From positions 1-18,625 of the forward strand of contig JACMKY010000697.1 in the NCBI GenBank assembly GCA_014379925.1: a stretch of DNA of 18,625 nt, given 5' to 3'. Position 1 is the stretch's first letter, and every line of letters begins with the position of its first letter. The notes beneath the pieces are model-generated. The model ran no database searches. It had not been told where the DNA came from and was given only the letters and a program-made list of their open reading frames with translations. Origin of the DNA: Cytophagales bacterium. Its GTDB lineage: Bacteria > Bacteroidota > Bacteroidia > Cytophagales > ES-bin-26. Of the stretch, positions 5,875-14,589 are shown one piece after another. The translations under genes and the position numbers were made by a program.

Positions 5875-7333
5875 TATCGACTGCCGATCTCCGCATCAGG
5901 TAAAACACCGGGATGCCGAGCAACACGATCAGCACCCCCGCCCAACTCGTGGCCGACTTGAAAACGAGCAGGTCCAGGCAGATGGCGGAAGCAACCACCA
6001 CGTAAATGGCCGGGATCAACGGGTAGCCAAACGCCCGGTAGGGCCGCTCGGCATTGGGTGCCTTGCGCCGCAGCACGAACACCGCCGCCACCGTGAGCAC
6101 GTAGAACAGCAGGGCCACGAAGATGACGTAGTCGAGCAGCAGGCCGTAGGTTCCCGACAGGCACAGCAGGCAGGTCCAGGCACCCTGGAGCGCCAGCGCC
6201 CAGCCGGGTACCGCCCGTTGGTTGAGTTCCCCCGCTTTCCTGAAAAAAAGGCCGTCCTGGGCCATCGCGTAGTAAACCCGCGCCCCGGCCAGGATGAGTC
6301 CGTTGTTGCAGCCGAAGGTAGAGATCATGATGAACACGGCCATGATCACCACCGCCGGGTTGCCGAAGATCTGCTGCGCCGCCGCCGTGCCCACGCGGTC
6401 TTCGGCGGCGAACTGAATGCCGCGGCCCAACACGTCCGGGGCGGCGGGGTCGCCTTGCACGGGCAGCATCACCAGGTAGGCCACGTTGGCCAGCACGTAC
6501 ACCACCGTCACGGCGAGCGTGCCGAAAAACAGGCTCAGGGGCAAGTCACGCTTCGGGTCCTTCATTTCCCCGGCCGTAAAGGTGACGTTGTTCCAGGCGT
6601 CGCTCGAAAACAGCGAACCGACCATCGCCAGCCCGAACGCAATCAGCAAGCCCGTGCCGACCAGCGGGGTCCGGCCGATTAATTGTCCGTCGGTTACCTG
6701 CGTGGAGAAAGCCGTCCACAGGTCGGAGAAGTTAGCGGCGACGGCCGTGGCGTTGCGGCCCACCAGGATGCCCAGCAGGATGAGGCCGAGCAGGGCCGCC
6801 ACCTTGGTGACGGTGAAAATCAGCTGCACGTACTTGCCGGTTTTCACGCCCTGAATGTTGAGGTAGGTGAGCAGAACAATGGAAGCCATCGCCAACAGTT
6901 GGTTGGAGGAAACACCCAGGCTCCCCAGTTGGAAAAGAACGTTCTGCGGACTGAACCAGGGCAGCAGCACGGCGGTGTACTTGGCGAAGGCGATGCCCAC
7001 CGCCGCAATGGTACCCGTTTGGATGACCAGGAAAAAGGCCCAGCCGTAGAGAAATCCCACCAGCGGGTTATACGCCTCGCGCAGGTACACGTACTGACCG
7101 CCCGCCCGGGGCATCATGCCGGCCAGTTCGCCGTAGCTGAGTGCCCCCGTCATGGTAAGCAGGCCGGTCACCAGCCACACCAGCAGCAGGTAGCCGGGCG
7201 AGCCGAGTTGCCGCCCGATGTCGGCGCTGACGATGAAAATGCCCGATCCGATCATGGAGCCTACCACCAGCAGGGTGGCGTCGAAGAGCCCGAGTTCGCG
7301 CTTCATCTGCGCTTTTTCCGTGGTTTCCGGCAT
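5867..7333 (-). CDS. APC superfamily amino acid permease
   Basis: From the ATG at 7333 the product has 488 residues and about twelve hydrophobic membrane segments across its full length. The first carries the unwound-helix motif GSGIF (residues 29-33, within VGSMIGSGIF) that binds the amino-acid backbone in the APC superfamily. Later conserved pieces include SYGELAGMMPRAGGQYVYL and the segment around SSDAWNNVTFTAGEMKDPKR. These place it near the LAT/YfnA-type amino acid transporters or exchangers of the inner membrane; the substrate cannot be read from sequence. The frame stays open upstream to 7522, but that extension is polar and overlaps the divergent gene, so MPETTEK at 7333 is the better start. 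It is divergent from the gene at 7471, with a 137-base shared promoter region. Confidence 0.88.
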   Translation of the reverse strand: MPETTEKAQMKRELGLFDATLLVVGSMIGSGIFIVSADIGRQLGSPGYLLLVWLVTGLLTMTGALSYGELAGMMPRAGGQYVYLREAYNPLVGFLYGWAFFLVIQTGTIAAVGIAFAKYTAVLLPWFSPQNVLFQLGSLGVSSNQLLAMASIVLLTYLNIQGVKTGKYVQLIFTVTKVAALLGLILLGILVGRNATAVAANFSDLWTAFSTQVTDGQLIGRTPLVGTGLLIAFGLAMVGSLFSSDAWNNVTFTAGEMKDPKRDLPLSLFFGTLAVTVVYVLANVAYLVMLPVQGDPAAPDVLGRGIQFAAEDRVGTAAAQQIFGNPAVVIMAVFIMISTFGCNNGLILAGARVYYAMAQDGLFFRKAGELNQRAVPGWALALQGAWTCLLCLSGTYGLLLDYVIFVALLFYVLTVAAVFVLRRKAPNAERPYRAFGYPLIPAIYVVVASAICLDLLVFKSATSWAGVLIVLLGIPVFYLMRRSAVDNQ

Positions 7334-7393
7334 GCTTATTTTTTTGAATGCGTGGGGCGACGCGGCAGTGCATCGTCGGTACTGAGCAAAAAG

Positions 7394-7420
7394 GTACGTT
7401 TTTTGCGGATTTTTTCGTAC
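7394..7420. promoter_or_regulatory. Dyad in the divergent promoter region
   Basis: GTACG at 7394-7398 and CGTAC at 7416-7420 are inverted and flank two T6 runs in the 137-base gap between divergent genes. The arms are short, so it may be chance. It could mark an operator or overlapping promoters. Confidence 0.2.
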
Positions 7421-7470
7421 GTTGAATCTTCCCGCAAGTAACGCATTATTCCTTTTTCTCCCCCATCCGT

Positions 7471-8262
7471 ATGTTGAGAAAAGTTCTTTCTTTGGCTTCA
7501 CTCCTCTCTTTGGGCCTGGCAATGACCCCGGCCTTGCGCGCCCAGGTGGAGAAGATCAAGCAGACCTCCCACGAAAACGCGCAGGAACGGTCCTCCTCCG
7601 GCCGCTCGTCTTCATCGGCTTCCACCAGCTTTGACGACGGGAGCGGGGGCAACTGGGGTTTCGGGGCCTGGTTGATCGGAGAAACCATCGGCCAGGTGGC
7701 CAACTGGCAGGCCTACAAACTGCGGAAACGATTCGCCAACCCCTCGGTGGTGTCGCTGGAGATCATGCCTCACCTGGGCATCAATCCGCCGGACTACTAC
7801 CTGGCGATGCCCCGCGTCCGGGGAAACTGGGGACTTTTCTCCACCGACTTCCGCTACAACCTCCTCATCGAACCGGCGGTGGAAGGGTACCGGTCTTTCC
7901 GGACGCTCGACTGGCAAATCCTCCAGTTGAACCTGGTCACCACCCGCCCCGTCACGTTCCGGGTTGGCACGGGCTTTTCGCACGAATCCGCCGCCCGCCG
8001 CGCCTTTCACGAAAGCACATTCGCCCTGGAGGGACGCCTCAAGGCGGACCAGTTGGGCTGGGGGGCCGAATACCGGGTATCGAAGGACTACGAAACGGGG
8101 GCCGTGCCCCGCCGGGAATTCGGCGTACGGGGACAGTACCAGGTCTGGGAGCGGGGCAAAACGCGGGGCTACCTGATGCTGGGCGGCTTCTTCCAACGGT
8201 ACTACGGCCGGGTAAACGTCGGGGGAATCCAGGGCGGAATAACGTTGGTAATGAACAATTAA
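7471..8262 (+). CDS. Predicted exported outer-membrane-type protein, unrecognised
   Basis: This 263-residue protein opens with a clear signal peptide (residues 1-25, MLRKVLSLASLLSLGLAM, ending in LRAQ). A short serine-rich, low-complexity stretch follows (about residues 40-53). From about residue 60 on, alternating hydrophobic/polar strands with many Tyr, Trp and Phe residues (for example GWGAEYRVSKDYETG and GYLMLGGFFQRYYGRVNVGG) suggest a small beta-barrel or beta-rich envelope protein. I do not recognise the family and see no catalytic motif. It is transcribed divergently from the permease and is followed 48 bases later by the DUF5686 gene on the same strand, so the two may be co-transcribed. 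The high content of codons ending in G or C matches its neighbours. Confidence 0.7.
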   Translation: MLRKVLSLASLLSLGLAMTPALRAQVEKIKQTSHENAQERSSSGRSSSSASTSFDDGSGGNWGFGAWLIGETIGQVANWQAYKLRKRFANPSVVSLEIMPHLGINPPDYYLAMPRVRGNWGLFSTDFRYNLLIEPAVEGYRSFRTLDWQILQLNLVTTRPVTFRVGTGFSHESAARRAFHESTFALEGRLKADQLGWGAEYRVSKDYETGAVPRREFGVRGQYQVWERGKTRGYLMLGGFFQRYYGRVNVGGIQGGITLVMNN

Positions 8263-8310
8263 CGGTAAATATCCGGGTGATCGGCAATTTTTTGAAGATT
8301 GGCCGGTTCT

Positions 8311-10836
8311 ATGGATGCGCTCTCAGTCAAAGCCTTGAAACCTACTTTTTACGGTTACCGCCGGTTGCTCATCAGTGGGGTATGGATGGCGCTTTTGGCC
8401 ACCCGGGGCTTCGCGCAGAGCATCAGCGGCTACGTGCTCGATGAGAACAATGACCCGGTGCCCTTCGCCAACGTTTTTGTCAAGGAGCTTTCGAACGGAA
8501 CGGCGGCCGATGGGCAGGGGCATTACTACCTTTCCGTGGATCCCGGGGTCTACAACCTGGTCTTTTCATCCGTGGGATACCAGACCAAATCGGTTCAGGT
8601 TATTATCAAAGACCAACCCGTCACCAGAAACGTCGCGCTGCAATCGTCGAGCGTTCAGCTCAATGAGGTGGTGGTGAAGTCGAACCGCAAGGATCCGGCC
8701 TACGAAATCATCCAGCACGTCATCGACAACAAGGCCAAATTCCTGTCGCAGATCAAAAGTTCGCGGGCAAAGGTGTACGTGCGGGCGACCGAAACCGGGG
8801 ACGTCAAGAAAAAGAAGGCCGTCCGGGACGAAACGGACGAATTAGACAAAAAAGGTCCCCCGGTAGATCCGCTGGCCGAAGCAAAGAAAAAAGAGCAGGC
8901 GCGACTGGAGAGCATCAACATGGTGGAGATGCAGCTGGTACTCAATTACGAAGCGCCCGATAAGTATAAAGAAGAGCGGACCGGGTATAAATTGTACGGC
9001 CGGCCGGATGGCCTGTTCATACCGGTATTCAGCGAAGCCGATTTTAACTTTTACCGTAACCTGGTGCAACTGAAAGGCATTGCGGAAGTACCGGTGATCT
9101 CTCCGGTGAGTAAGTTCGCCATCCTATCGTATAAGTACAAGCTGGAGGACATGGTCCGGGAAGGAAATCAATTCGTGTACAAGATCAAGGTCACGCCCCG
9201 AAAAACCGGTGATGCCACCTGCAAGGGATACCTCTACATCAATGACCAAACCTGGAACATCAACCGGCTGGAGCTATCGCTGGACAAAGGCGGGTTGAAG
9301 TTTTACGATGCTTTTACCATCCACCAAACCTACCAGCACATCGAAGGAGACGTGTGGATACCCAACCGGCAGGAATTTACTTACGAGACCAAAGCGGGGG
9401 CCCGGTCATTCAAAGGAAACACGGTTTGGGTGCATTCCGACTACCAGAGAGACTATTCCTTTCCGCCTAAATTTTTCGGCAACGAAGTATCGGTCATCAC
9501 CCGGGAGGCCTACCAACGGGATTCTTCGTACTGGAAAAGCACCCGCCCCGAGCCGCTCACCCCCGATCAACAGCGAGTGGTGTCTTACCGCGACAGCGTG
9601 GAGGCGGCCCGCAGCAACCAGGCGTACCTGGACTCGATGGAAACCAAGTTCAACAAGATCACCGTGGGCGAGGTGTTGTACAGCGGCATCGGATTCCGCA
9701 AGGAGGCCAAGAAAAGCAACATCTATTTTTCCCCGCTGCTGAGCCTGGTCAACTTCGAAGTGATCGGGGGCTTCCGGCTGGGGCCTTACGTTTCCTACTT
9801 CCGCAAGTTTGAAAACGGGCGGGTGTTGCACACGTCGGGCTCGTTTAACGTGGGGCTCAAAAACCGGGACTGGCAGGGCAACTTCAACGTCTGGACCCGC
9901 TACCATCCGTACCGCCTGGGCGATGCCTCCCTGCGGGCGGGACGGTCGTTTTACTCCGTCAACAGTTTTGATGCCTACCTGAACCAACTGCGCATCTCCA
10001 ATTTCATCCTGCACGACTTTGTGGATGCGTTTCACCGCATTGAACTCTTCAACGGATTCTACCTGAGCACGGACCTGGGTTTTCACGACCGGCGTTCAGT
10101 GCAGGATTATGACCGTACCTCTTTTCTCAACCGGGTGATTGAGGAAGACGATCCGCTGGTTTTTCAGAACTACCAGGCCCTGATCAGCAACGTGCGGGTC
10201 TCCTACACGCCTCAGCAAAAGTTCATGACCGAGCCCAACCAGAAAGTGGTGTTGGGCAGCCAGTTTCCCACCTTCAGCGTGAGCCACCGCAAGGGATGGA
10301 AGGGCGTACTGGCGAGCGACATCGATTTTGATTACATTGATTTTTCCATCGAACAAAACCTGCTGCTGGGCACCCTGGGCAATTCGAAATACGCCCTGAC
10401 GGCGGGTAAATTCGTGAACACCCGCGATTTGCGTTACGTAGACCTGAAACGGTTCCGGCAGTCGGACCCTTACCTGTATTCCGACCCCTTGCATTCCTTC
10501 CAGTTGCTCGATACTTCGCTGGTGGCCACGAATTGGTTTTTTGAATTCCACTACCTGCATCATTTCAACGGGGCCCTGGTCAACAACCTGCCCCTGATCA
10601 AGAAAACCAAAATAAGAACCGTGGTCGGGGCCGGGGCCATGTGGATTCGGGAAAGCAGCTACCGGCACGAAGAACTCTTCGGCGGCGTGGAGCGCGTTTT
10701 TAAGCTGGGCGCCCGGCGGCGGCTCCGGATCGGGGTGTACGGCGTACTCGCCCAATCCAATTACTCGGCGCCCAAAACCGGCTTCAAAATATCCTTCGAC
10801 ATCATTGATACCTGGAAAAGGGAGTGGAGCTATTGA
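8311..10836 (+). CDS. DUF5686 family protein with carboxypeptidase-regulatory-like domain
   Basis: From ATG 8311 the product has 841 residues. The frame also opens at a TTG four codons earlier, which is less likely. A signal peptide ends at about residue 36 (RGFAQ). Residues 38-115 form a CarboxypepD_reg-like beta-sandwich (SISGYVLDENNDPVPFANVF through VSSVGYQTKSV-like strands and NEVVVKS), as also found at the N-terminus of TonB-dependent receptors. The remaining roughly 700 residues match the large DUF5686 family of Bacteroidota. The helical start is DPAYEIIQHVIDNK, a middle region includes YLYINDQTWNINRLELSLDK, and a predicted outer-membrane barrel ends in WKREWSY. A Lys/Glu-rich low-complexity insert lies near residues 165-195. 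The family's molecular role is not established. It sits downstream of another predicted envelope protein. Confidence 0.88.
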   Translation: MDALSVKALKPTFYGYRRLLISGVWMALLATRGFAQSISGYVLDENNDPVPFANVFVKELSNGTAADGQGHYYLSVDPGVYNLVFSSVGYQTKSVQVIIKDQPVTRNVALQSSSVQLNEVVVKSNRKDPAYEIIQHVIDNKAKFLSQIKSSRAKVYVRATETGDVKKKKAVRDETDELDKKGPPVDPLAEAKKKEQARLESINMVEMQLVLNYEAPDKYKEERTGYKLYGRPDGLFIPVFSEADFNFYRNLVQLKGIAEVPVISPVSKFAILSYKYKLEDMVREGNQFVYKIKVTPRKTGDATCKGYLYINDQTWNINRLELSLDKGGLKFYDAFTIHQTYQHIEGDVWIPNRQEFTYETKAGARSFKGNTVWVHSDYQRDYSFPPKFFGNEVSVITREAYQRDSSYWKSTRPEPLTPDQQRVVSYRDSVEAARSNQAYLDSMETKFNKITVGEVLYSGIGFRKEAKKSNIYFSPLLSLVNFEVIGGFRLGPYVSYFRKFENGRVLHTSGSFNVGLKNRDWQGNFNVWTRYHPYRLGDASLRAGRSFYSVNSFDAYLNQLRISNFILHDFVDAFHRIELFNGFYLSTDLGFHDRRSVQDYDRTSFLNRVIEEDDPLVFQNYQALISNVRVSYTPQQKFMTEPNQKVVLGSQFPTFSVSHRKGWKGVLASDIDFDYIDFSIEQNLLLGTLGNSKYALTAGKFVNTRDLRYVDLKRFRQSDPYLYSDPLHSFQLLDTSLVATNWFFEFHYLHHFNGALVNNLPLIKKTKIRTVVGAGAMWIRESSYRHEELFGGVERVFKLGARRRLRIGVYGVLAQSNYSAPKTGFKISFDIIDTWKREWSY

Positions 10837-10935
10837 GGAAACCATCCGCTCCAACAATTCTCTGTGGATGACTATTGGAAGCTACCTTCGAAACGAGCGG
10901 CCATTCCTTTTGCGTAAGTCCCATCAACGACGAAA

Positions 10936-11334
10936 ATGACCCCTCAACCGCGCAATTGGTCGAATGCCCGGCTGGCGGCCGGCCTGCTTCGGCTCGGACT
11001 GGGAGTGGATTTCTTCATGCACGGCGCGGTACGCGTGCCTAAACTCGCCGCGTTCGCCGACGGCCTGGTAAAGCAGTTCGCCGCCACTATTCTCCCGGCT
11101 TTTGCCGTTAGGGGATTTGCCCTGCTGACCCCAATCGTAGAAGTATTGGTAGGGCTGCTGCTGCTGGCGGGCGGGCGCTGGCTGCGCTGGGGTGCCGTGC
11201 TGGGCGGCTTGCAGCTGACGGCTTTGATTTTCGGCTCCGCCCTGCGCGAGGAGTGGGCAAACATCAACGTGCAGTTGGTGCACCTGCTCGCGCTTTACGT
11301 CCTGCTGCGCAGCACAAACGACGAGCCTCGTTAG
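10936..11334 (+). CDS. DoxX-family small integral membrane protein
   Basis: This 132-residue protein has four predicted membrane helices: about residues 12-30 (AGLLRLGLGVDFFMHG), 50-65, 69-90 (FALLTPIVEVLVGLLLLAGG) and 107-126. The pattern of an early RLGLGxxFFxHG helix followed by an ExxxGLLLLxG helix is typical of the DoxX/DoxD-like family, whose members are small inner-membrane proteins loosely linked to redox or thiosulfate metabolism. The biochemical role of this member cannot be inferred. It lies 99 bases after the DUF5686 gene on the same strand and converges on the hydrolase gene, with 79 bases between and no obvious terminator. Confidence 0.78.
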   Translation: MTPQPRNWSNARLAAGLLRLGLGVDFFMHGAVRVPKLAAFADGLVKQFAATILPAFAVRGFALLTPIVEVLVGLLLLAGGRWLRWGAVLGGLQLTALIFGSALREEWANINVQLVHLLALYVLLRSTNDEPR

Positions 11335-11413
11335 TCCGGTGCCGGTCTGATCCAACCTCCAACAGCCGCCAATCCCGGCCCGTTCCGTACCCGAAGCGGG
11401 GTTTCCTCACCAC

Positions 11414-12991
11414 CTAAAAGACTAAATCAGCCTTACAGCCCGGGCCACCGAGAAAAGGCGGGAAGGTCAGGCTGTACTTGCGGCTTTTTTGCCGGGAAAA
11501 CCGAATGCTCACGTCGGCTTCCGGCATGGGGCTGATCGTAACCTGCGAAATTAGTCCGGCGGCGTCCCGTTGAAAAATGAATTGATTATTGCCCCACTGC
11601 TGGTCTATTTTCTGGCTTCTTACGGCATTTTCAAATACATCGCCCCGATGATGACGGAGCCCGCTCACCGTGCGGTAGTAGCGAAATTGCAGTGAATCGC
11701 CTTTCTGCCAGATGGTTAAATCGCCGTAGCCGGGATGCTCATAGGTGCCGCAGTAAGTGGACAAGGCCCGAGGGGTAGTGGCCTGGTCGCGGGGAAAATT
11801 ACCCGATTTTTCACCGGAAGCCGGTTGGTCCGCCACTTTCTTTGCTTTATCCAACCAGTCAACCGGGGGTAAACCCACCAACGCATCCCGTACCGTGTTG
11901 GTTACCACGGCGTTGAAAAAGAGGTTGCCGGTGTTGTTCCACACGACGATGCCGAGTTGCTGGTTGGGAAACAACGTCAACTGCGTGACGAAGTTCAGCA
12001 CCCCCCCGTTGTGGCTGATCTGATAAACGCCCCGGTACATGGACATTCCCCAGCCCAGCCCGTACATGGACGGCGATTCGTTGACAAACGGGGCCGTAGC
12101 CTCCGTGATCACCAGGGGCTGGTGAATCTCGGCCAGCACGGTATCGGCAATCACGGACGCACCCTGCCATTTGCCCTGCTGTAAATTCAGGCGCATCCAC
12201 CGGACGATGTCCGTTAAATTGGTAATGATCGAACCCGATGCCCGCGGATACGAGGTCGTACTGTAAGGCAACTCTCCGTTGCCGTTCGGAGTTGGGTAGA
12301 ACAGCGAAAAATCACTGGTCTTGAGCGCATCGGTTGGCGTGAAGTACACCGAATTCATCCCGATTGGGTCCAAAATCTGGCTGCGCAAAAAATCGGGCCA
12401 GGGCCGGCCGCTAACCCGTTCGATCAGCCGACCCGCCACGATGTACATCAGGTTGTTGTATTGGTACTTCTGACGCAAATCGGCCGTGGGGGGCAGGTAC
12501 CGGAGTCGCCGGTATACCTCATCTTCGGAGAAACCGGTGCTGAGCCACAGCAAGTTATGACCGGGAAGGCCCGACAGATGGCCGAGCAAATCGCGCACAG
12601 TCAGGTGCTGCGTGGCGTGGTCATCGTAGAGCCGGAAATCGGTCAGGTACGTCCGCACGGGTTGGTCCCACGCCAGCTTTCCCTGCTCAACCAATTTGCC
12701 GATGGCCGTGGCGGTGAAGGCCTTGGTGCAGGAACCGATTCCCCAGAGCGTGGAGGGCGATACGGGCAACCTTCGTTCCCGGTCCCGATAACCAACGCCC
12801 CGCAGGTACGTAATTTCCTGCCCCCTGACAACGGCCATCCCTCCCCCGACGACCAGCCAAGCCTGCCGTTGCTTTTCCAACAACCGATCGAGCGCAGCCC
12901 GGAGGCTGTCGCTACCCGCCAAAGCGGGGGTGGTCTGCGCCATGGCAACGGTGCCGATGAACAGGCCGAAGGCAAGAAGCAGAACTTTCAC
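11414..12991 (-). CDS. Serine beta-lactamase-like hydrolase with C-terminal DUF3471-like domain
   Basis: The product has 525 residues from a GTG start at 12991, which gives a clean signal peptide (residues 1-19, ending AMAQ). The penicillin-binding/class C beta-lactamase fold is supported by all three motifs in order. SxxK is Ser87-Cys-Thr-Lys90 (in GIGSCTKAF), YxN is Tyr178-Asn-Asn180, and HxG is His327-Asn-Gly329 in place of KTG. Such proteins include esterases, D-aminopeptidases and peptide hydrolases as well as true beta-lactamases, so resistance should not be assumed. After about residue 400 comes a separate beta-rich domain (STYCGTYEHPGYGDLTIWQK) of the DUF3471 type often attached to this family. 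It likely acts in the periplasm. It is 98 bases downstream of the peroxiredoxin gene on the same strand. Confidence 0.88.
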   Translation of the reverse strand: MKVLLLAFGLFIGTVAMAQTTPALAGSDSLRAALDRLLEKQRQAWLVVGGGMAVVRGQEITYLRGVGYRDRERRLPVSPSTLWGIGSCTKAFTATAIGKLVEQGKLAWDQPVRTYLTDFRLYDDHATQHLTVRDLLGHLSGLPGHNLLWLSTGFSEDEVYRRLRYLPPTADLRQKYQYNNLMYIVAGRLIERVSGRPWPDFLRSQILDPIGMNSVYFTPTDALKTSDFSLFYPTPNGNGELPYSTTSYPRASGSIITNLTDIVRWMRLNLQQGKWQGASVIADTVLAEIHQPLVITEATAPFVNESPSMYGLGWGMSMYRGVYQISHNGGVLNFVTQLTLFPNQQLGIVVWNNTGNLFFNAVVTNTVRDALVGLPPVDWLDKAKKVADQPASGEKSGNFPRDQATTPRALSTYCGTYEHPGYGDLTIWQKGDSLQFRYYRTVSGLRHHRGDVFENAVRSQKIDQQWGNNQFIFQRDAAGLISQVTISPMPEADVSIRFSRQKSRKYSLTFPPFLGGPGCKADLVF

Positions 12992-13089
12992 GCGGGTAGC
13001 TCAGGTTTTTGGTAAGCGTGATCAATGCCAGGGAAGCCAACCGGAAACCGTGATCACTGCCCCGTGAATCACCGTTCCTGGTTCGTCCA

Positions 13090-13725
13090 CTACCGGTTGG
13101 GTTGCGGGGTGGTGCGCAGGTAGGGCTTGACGCGGGTGTGCCCCTTGGGAAACTTGGCGGGGATGTCGGCATCGGACACCGCGGGGACGATCACCACGTC
13201 CTGGCCGTCTTCCCAGTTGGCGGGGGTGGCTACGCTGTAGTCAGCCGTCAACTGCAGCGAATCGATCACGCGCAACAATTCGTTGAAGTTGCGGCCCGTC
13301 GAAGCGGGGTAGGTCAGGGTGAGCTTGATCTTTTTGTCGGGACCGATGATGAACACCGAACGCACCGTCGCGTTGGTGGACGCGTTGGGGTGAAGCATGT
13401 CGTAGAGGGTGGCGATTTTCTTGTCGGGATCGGCAATGAGCGGAAAGTTGACCGTCGTGTGCTGCGTCTCGTTGATGTCGTTGATCCAGCTCCGGTGCGA
13501 CTCCAGGGGATCGACGCTGATGGCGATCATTTTCACGTGGCGCTGGTCGAACGCGTCCTTGTACTTGGCGGCCGTCCCCAGTTCAGTGGTGCAGACGGGG
13601 GTGTAGTCGGCGGGATGCGAAAAAAAGATGACCCAGTCGGTGCCGATCCACTCGTGAAAGTGAAGGGTACCTTCGGTGGTTTCGGCGGTAAAGTTGGGGG
13701 CTTCGTCGCCCAGTCGGAGTGCCAT
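13090..13725 (-). CDS. 1-Cys peroxiredoxin (Prx6-like)
   Basis: This 211-residue cytoplasmic protein has the peroxiredoxin active site PADYTPVCTTELG, with Pro38, Thr42 and peroxidatic Cys45 forming the PxxxTxxC motif. An arginine in the later segment NATVRSVFIIGP fits the conserved active-site Arg. There is no second (resolving) cysteine in the protein, and the long C-terminal part (TPANWEDGQDVVIVPAVSDA onwards) is the dimerisation domain typical of the Prx6 subfamily. It should reduce hydrogen peroxide and organic hydroperoxides, using an unidentified thiol partner. The length matches the family, and the ATG start leaves the usual MALRLGDEAPNF opening. An octamer array starts a few bases upstream of the start codon, so its promoter must lie in or beyond that array. 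Confidence 0.93.
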   Translation of the reverse strand: MALRLGDEAPNFTAETTEGTLHFHEWIGTDWVIFFSHPADYTPVCTTELGTAAKYKDAFDQRHVKMIAISVDPLESHRSWINDINETQHTTVNFPLIADPDKKIATLYDMLHPNASTNATVRSVFIIGPDKKIKLTLTYPASTGRNFNELLRVIDSLQLTADYSVATPANWEDGQDVVIVPAVSDADIPAKFPKGHTRVKPYLRTTPQPNR

Positions 13726-13729
13726 AGGA

Positions 13730-13785
13730 GTTTAGGAGTTTATGGGTTTATGGGTTTATGGGTTTATGAGTAAGGGAGTTTAGGA
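13730..13785 (+). repeat. Octamer array, seven units, just upstream of the peroxiredoxin start codon
   Basis: Seven in-phase 8-base units read GTTTAGGA, GTTTATGG three times, GTTTATGA, GTAAGGGA, GTTTAGGA. The preceding AGGA (13726-13729) abuts the start codon complement at 13723-13725. The unit GTAAGGGA is shared with the arrays near 3131, 3343 and 17110. Confidence 0.75.
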
Positions 13786-13923
13786 GTTTGAAAGCGGAAG
13801 CAAGCGCAAATAAAGAAAAAAAGCCGCTCGCCACCAACAAACGCGACAACTGATTAAGAAGCCGGTCCGGTTGGGAGAGTGGGTAGTGAGGCAGTCATAA
13901 ACCGCATTCGGCACTTTCCTGAG

Positions 13924-13955
13924 CCATAAACCCGTAATCTCATCGACGCATCAAC
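13924..13955 (-). repeat. Four-unit octamer array, reverse orientation
   Basis: On the minus strand the units read GTTGATGC, GTCGATGA, GATTACGG, GTTTATGG. It is the inverted partner of the array at 13730-13785; the 138 bases between hold no recognisable gene or motif. Confidence 0.6.
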
Positions 13956-13982
13956 TCCCCGGCTTATTTGTTTTGGTTTGTT

Positions 13983-13990
13983 TAGTTTTG
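13983..13990 (+). promoter_or_regulatory. Candidate Bacteroidota -7 promoter box
   Basis: TAGTTTTG fits the TAnnTTTG consensus and is identical to the box at 4695-4702. TTTG copies occur upstream, but none at an ideal -33 spacing. Initiation near 13996 would leave a leader of about 27 bases before the GTG at 14023 and excludes the TTG at 13978 as the start. Confidence 0.35.
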
Positions 13991-14022
13991 CGGGATTTTC
14001 GGGCCTTCATCCTTCGTCCACC

Positions 14023-14589
14023 GTGCGCATTCCACCCGTTGCCTACCAAGGAGCCGCCCCCGACATCCGGGCGGAGTTCGATTACCAGACCGAACACCAC
14101 GGCCGCATCACCAACATGAAACGGACGCTGCTCCACTCCCTGCCCGCCTACCGGGCCCTGATGGAGTGGTATCCCCTGCGCGACCGCGTGCAACCCTTCC
14201 TGGGCGAACGCCTCACGGTGCTGTTCGCCCACGCCATCTCCGCCGAAACCGATTGCCTGATCTGCTCCACCTTCTTCCGCCGCCTGCTGAGCGAGGCGGG
14301 TGAAAATCCCGACCAGTTGGTGCTCAACCCAACCGAGCAGGCCGTCGTGGACTTCGGGCGCCAGCTGGTGGCGAATCCCAACCGGGTGAGCGATGAACTG
14401 TACGCCCCACTGGCCGCCCGCTACTCGCCCGCCCAGGTGGTGGACCTCACCGTGTTCGGCGCGATGATGATCGCCACCAACGTTTTCAACAACGCCCTGC
14501 GCGTGGACCTCGACGACTACCTGGAACCCTACCGGCTCCGGCCCGTTCTTCGACAAGCTCAGAATGACTCATCGATAACTGATCATTGA
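14023..14589 (+). CDS. Carboxymuconolactone decarboxylase / AhpD-like protein
   Basis: From GTG 14023 the product is 188 residues, entirely helical in appearance. The AhpD-type core is visible as Glu75 and a Cys78-x-x-Cys81 pair in AETDCLICSTFFRR. The later segment (RVSDELYAPLAARYSPAQVVDLTVFGAMMIATNVFNNAL) is the standard CMD-family helix pair. The family contains decarboxylases and thiol-dependent peroxide-reducing proteins. Here the histidine that follows the CxxC in AhpD is not present, so activity is uncertain. The last roughly 14 residues (PVLRQAQNDSSITDH) are encoded by sequence that looks like two common intergenic repeats, so the original stop has probably been lost or displaced. The SDR gene begins 8 bases after the stop, suggesting an operon. 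A TTG at 13978 is an alternative start but lies upstream of the promoter-like box. Confidence 0.78.
   Translation: MRIPPVAYQGAAPDIRAEFDYQTEHHGRITNMKRTLLHSLPAYRALMEWYPLRDRVQPFLGERLTVLFAHAISAETDCLICSTFFRRLLSEAGENPDQLVLNPTEQAVVDFGRQLVANPNRVSDELYAPLAARYSPAQVVDLTVFGAMMIATNVFNNALRVDLDDYLEPYRLRPVLRQAQNDSSITDH

Noticed and set aside
5870..7441. Two long plus-strand frames opposite the permease
   Set aside because: They are His/Gln/Arg-rich complements of hydrophobic membrane-helix codons; the permease itself is unmistakable.
11414..12991. Antibiotic-resistance beta-lactamase
   Set aside because: The fold and motifs are those of the wider serine hydrolase family with HxG instead of KTG and a DUF3471-like tail; this is not evidence for beta-lactam hydrolysis.
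13102..13773. Plus-strand frame opposite the peroxiredoxin
   Set aside because: It is a Gly/Val-rich shadow that ends in the octamer array; the peroxiredoxin active site is on the minus strand.
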